Source: Durusdinium trenchii (lineage: Eukaryota > Sar > Dinophyceae > Suessiales > Symbiodiniaceae). Taken from it: 64,000 bases of DNA. Every line of letters starts with the position of its first letter. Within the stretch, counting starts at the first letter, position 1. This document shows, piece by piece, positions 60,262 to 64,000 of this stretch. The stretch covers positions 1,274,012 through 1,338,011 of the forward strand of contig CAXAMN010001336.1 in assembly GCA_963970005.1 (NCBI GenBank). The letters are read 5' to 3'. The translations under genes and the position numbers were made by a program. The notes under the pieces are model-generated. The model made no database searches. It was not told the DNA's origin and was given only the letters and a program-made list of their open reading frames with translations.

Positions 60262-60290
<29 letters not shown>
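59912..60290 (+). repeat. Long direct repeat, right copy (about 380 bp)
   Basis: Same start and end as the left copy, with (AC)n at its 3' end extended. An extra segment at about 60051-60160 (from CGGCGGAGGGAAACAAG to CACAGGGATGATC) sits between GCTGAAAG and AGTCCCTGCATCC, which are contiguous in the left copy. One plus frame (MEPQGGEVSAIGMFNKMSTF) is open across the extra segment. Confidence 0.85.
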
Positions 60291-60292
<2 letters not shown>

Positions 60293-60771
60293 TTGGTTAT
60301 CTGCAGAATCATCGGTCAAACAACATGCAAGCATCGAAGTATCGAAGGAGCCTGTCTGAGCATGGAAGAGTCTGAGACAGTGAGCAAGACGCTGAATAGC
60401 TGAATGACGTCCTCTTGGGGACAAGAAAAGGAGTCAGTTTGATACGTACTTTGATACGTACCATATAGATACCACACCTATATTGGTCGTACAACCAACC
60501 TAGCAAAAGGCCAAACGATACCACTGGTGACAGCCAGATCGATGCCTTGAAATTCGGCTGCTCTGTGCTCCACACATGGCATGTTTCTGGAGAAAGACCG
60601 ATGATGTCGAGAAAATGCCCCAAGCATTGTGGTTTCCGGACCCAAAAACCTGATCTCCCGCCATACCAGAGCCTGATAGAGCCTGACTGACTCCACAGGA
60701 CACCAATGTTTCGACGCCCCAACAACCCTCAGTCTGACCTGGGGGTGCTTTGCGCTGGTTTGTGCTGGTAG

Positions 60772-60993
60772 TTGGACGGTGAATGTCTCCTAAAGATAGA
60801 TACAACTCGGACCTCTGAACGACAACGACGACAACAACTGGCACGTTTGGCTTCAATGCTTGTCACGCCTCCAGCCGATACCTCTCGCTCCGGCCTGCTC
60901 GAACATACACGAGGAACCCGAGATTTGGGGGGGCGATTCAGGACTCCGGCGATGGACCTTGGGCGTACGGTATTGCAGAACATGTTCCACTAG
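60772..60993 (+). CDS. Candidate exon or small ORF
   Basis: Frame from ATG at 60772 to a stop at 60991-60993: MDGECLLKIDTTRTSERQRR, then QQLARLASMLVTPPADTSRS and a tail ending MDLGRTVLQNMFH. Basic, helical, coding-like composition. The minus strand is also open here, so the choice is not secure. No family recognised. Confidence 0.3.
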   Translation: MDGECLLKIDTTRTSERQRRQQLARLASMLVTPPADTSRSGLLEHTRGTRDLGGRFRTPAMDLGRTVLQNMFH

Positions 60994-62445
60994 GGTGGAG
61001 GCCATTGCAATTGAGGTGGAGGCCATCACTATGAAAATGATTGTGGATGATCATGAGTAGGGATATGTAGGGATGCTGATGCGGATCTGCCACACGCAAA
61101 TTTCACCACGCAATCTTCATCTTGCATTGTTCCCCACCCAACCAGTGGATGGTTTCCAATCCCCTCAACGTGGTCAAGAAACAGGGTGGCATGTCCGCTG
61201 AACTCCGTACACCTTTCCTTCTTGCTTTTTTATCGTACACGATCACGAACTGCTCTTTTCTCTTGCACTCTGCCTGGCACACACACGTGTAATCCTGCCA
61301 AAAAATATCCAAAGACCAAGGATCTCCTGCTATATCCACACGTGATCCAGGCCTATTTGGTTCGTTATCTTTTTTTTTTTGGGTCATTGGACGATGGATG
61401 ACGTACCCGACCTGACCACTCGGTGTGCCTGGGAGCTGAACTCGCTGAACTCGCGCTCGCGGTCGAACTCGCTGAACGAGCGCTCGCTGTCGAGTCAAAG
61501 ATGCACGGGCCTAGGAGGAACGGTTGTTTCTCACATGTATATTTAGTATATATCATGTATATGTCATATTAAATGTATAGTTATGCTACATATTATGTCA
61601 TAAAGTTATATGGTATATTACATATCACAATATATCACACATAAGCTTCCAATGGCTGAGTTTCACTTCAATGTTAATCATGTAGAAGCTTTGCACGGAC
61701 ACTCCATGTATGGGATGCATGCCTACATTGACCCCTGAAACCATGAAACCACCCCACCTGGATTTGAGCTAAGATTAAGATTATTGGGAACACATGGAGC
61801 CTCTTTGCCACTAATGCTTGTTTGCTCCTTTGCTCGCAAGTCTTGAGTCCATCCTTCTGCTTAAAATTCTTGCATAGGACCCCTCTTTTCATCCCCATCT
61901 TACCTAAGGGTACGACTGGAGCTTTTTGCTCGCTTCCCCCCGCACTGTCGCAAACCTCAGGCGTGCAGTAGGAGGACATGCTGACTGAGTGGGTTCATGG
62001 TCAAGTGTTCTCTTGTGTTCTCTACATTGAGTAACGACACAAATGTGTGTGTTATATATATATGCAAGCATCCTAATATATTGATATGCTGATTCAAACT
62101 CACACGTAATTATAACATGGTGCATGTGCAACCACATGGAACCACGTTATTATTGTTGTTATTTTTGTTTTAAAGGTGGGTCACTTGATTGATTAAAGTT
62201 GGCTCAAGACCAAACCAATCTCTTGAAAGGAAACTATCCTCCCTCCAACAAACATGGAAGCAAACAATGCCCCCGTTTGGTATTCGGAACATGGTCTGTC
62301 TAAGGGTAAGGCCATCCACTTCCATAGTGTGGAAGTGAGGGAGGTCTCCACAACATCTATCTAACAACCTTGCAACTTCAACCCCCCAAAATAAACCAAG
62401 ATCTCCACAAATTCTTAAAACAGGCAAACAAACAAACATAACAAA

Positions 62446-62660
62446 CATTCTTACCCAAGCTGCACTTGCTGTACTACCGCGCCCCGGGGGCGGGCGAATA
62501 GCACGGACGCCGCCCTGGGTTTTCCCCGGCGCCCTTCACCGAGCGCGGCGCTTGGCCGCGAAGGTCCGGTAAACCTTGGTCCGGCACCTCCCTGGACCAA
62601 AAAGGCCCTGGGTGCCATATTTTTGCAATACTTCTGTTGTGATGAATGTGTAAACATTTA
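62446..62660 (-). other. GC-rich patch with open minus frames
   Basis: A sharp GC-rich patch (62475-62600) in AT-richer surroundings. One minus frame reads GGAGPRFTGPSRPSAALGEG and continues RRGKPRAASVLFARPRGAVV; it might be an exon, but other frames are open for the same compositional reason. Confidence 0.3.
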
Positions 62661-63136
62661 ACTATCATTTAACCGTTCATGACAATGTGTGTGACCAGCC
62701 AGTTGGATTGGAGTATAAAAGAAATTCTTCGAAGCTTACAACACCTCAACACTCTTTTTTCTGCTTCAGGTTCTTCACAGCATTGATGTACTAGGCGTTT
62801 TGTTTGTTTTGACACCCCAAAAGCTAAGTCAAGCATCTTGAGATATCTTGAGGACGGATTCTTTTAACCATAGGGAAGCGACAAGCCCTGCTACCTTCCC
62901 TTTTCAATCATCTCACACCCACGAGGGCAAACACATGGGTCCCGGAGTGCGAGTCGTCACCAAAACGGTGGAAAACATGTTTGATGTCTAACTGTCTAAG
63001 TGAATGTTATACAAACTATGTATACTATGTTCAGATTGTGCATAATCACATGTGTGATGACATGTGAGCACACCATTGATAGTTACGGACGGTATTGGCT
63101 TTGGGCAATTGAGGCTCCAAGCACAAACTTCGGCGA

Positions 63137-63379
63137 ATGGCAGGTCCGCATCCCGAGTCTCAGCTCCGATTCACTGCAAGTGAAGTTCCCGAAACAAAAA
63201 GAGAACACGCGAAACAACGACTCTTGAACGAAGAAGACCCGGAGAAAAACACCCTGCCTGACGAAACTGTACCGCCAGCTCTCCGTCAGTTTCTCTTTTC
63301 TCTTCGGCCTTCTCTTCGACCGGTCTCTCTCTCTGAGAGCTGGACTCGTGACTGTCGTGACCTCAAAGAAGACACGTAG
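63137..63379 (+). CDS. Candidate small ORF, 80 aa
   Basis: ATG to stop reading MAGPHPESQLRFTASEVPET, then KREHAKQRLLNEEDPEKNTL and a Ser/Arg/Leu-rich tail. Highly charged in the middle. The minus strand carries a longer open frame (63083-63520), so strand is uncertain and no family is recognised. Confidence 0.25.
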   Translation: MAGPHPESQLRFTASEVPETKREHAKQRLLNEEDPEKNTLPDETVPPALRQFLFSLRPSLRPVSLSESWTRDCRDLKEDT

Positions 63380-64000
63380 AGGGGGCCACGAAAACCACGA
63401 CGGGAAAACCGCCACGATACGGGAAAACCGGCCTGTAGAATGCAACTCTTCGCAATGGACGCTGGAACTGTCCATCTTCATGGACTCATCCACAAAGTCC
63501 TGCAACCAAGACCAGATCATCTTTGCATCAATGTATTACAAGAAGGCTCTCTTGGATTCTCTGTTGACATCTTGCTGATTCCGGATTTGTTGTTCTTTTG
63601 GCTCACTCCTCGGACTCTGTTGCACCAGCCATTTTAAACCTCACGATACGTACAGTCAAGCATATGCTGCTGGTAACAGTTGTGTGACATGGAGGGCACG
63701 GCTCGGGAGCCGCTCCTGCCCCGGAAATTCGAAGGGGTTGGAATGGGCACCAGTGGTGCACCGGTGGGAGCAAATCGGAGCGATATGGAAACGATTCCCT
63801 TCAACCTTACACATCAGCTGAGACTAGGCGTTCACCAGAATTGAATCATATTCAACACGTTTATACCACCGTACACTGCTCGAATCTCACATGAAACTGC
63901 ACAGTGCTTATGGCCCAAGCATTGATTTTGCAGGCGATGGCGATCGGCTTGTCATTGTCCTCGTTGACAACATCATGTTTGATCTGTTCTCAATCCTAAA

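Noticed and set aside
62199..62208. Second spliced-leader relic (TTGGCTCAAG)
   Set aside because: Only ten bases match and the preceding sequence differs; a 10-mer is plausible by chance in 64 kb on two strands.

Overview
The window looks like nuclear DNA of a dinoflagellate, most probably a Symbiodiniaceae relative. This is an inference from three things: (i) protein-coding exons are short and split by many introns whose donors are mostly GC or GA, not GT, while every acceptor in the best gene is AG followed by G; (ii) a dispersed repeat built on GCTACTAGGGGCTCCTGGCATCGCTAC recurs in both orientations; (iii) long stretches lack genes and are full of microsatellites and minisatellites. No prokaryotic gene organisation, rRNA, tRNA or CRISPR array was seen.

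Layout. 0-6.5 kb: the end of a plus-strand gene (terminal exon to 1512) and scattered exon-like pieces. 6.6-10.9 kb: a complete 11-exon plus-strand gene for an Ldh_2-family (malate/L-lactate dehydrogenase type) oxidoreductase; all phases close on 390 residues if one A is removed from a homopolymer. 12.4-26.2 kb: a very fragmented plus-strand gene for a charged coiled-coil protein, about 30 exon candidates and no domain I recognise. 26.2-36 kb: no convincing gene; a G/T-rich minisatellite, a 42-bp palindromic array, a strongly AT-rich island (about 29.8-34.65 kb) and a 22-bp minisatellite follow one another. 36.2-43.1 kb: a minus-strand gene for a secreted GH72-like beta-1,3-glucan glycosidase/transglycosylase with two tandem X8/CBM43-like C-terminal modules. 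44-58.4 kb: minus-strand exon-like segments of at least two unrecognised genes (stops at 47435 and 55155) plus one intact single-exon ORF for a Cys-rich coiled-coil protein (52399-52881). 58.4-64 kb: repeat-dominated, including a 255/380-bp direct repeat around a strong hairpin.

The two recognisable enzymes belong to general 2-hydroxyacid metabolism and to cell-wall or storage beta-glucan remodelling. Nothing suggests that they act together. Gene models were built by eye from conserved family motifs and splice-phase bookkeeping, so exon borders are firm for the Ldh_2 gene, fair for the GH72-like gene and provisional elsewhere.
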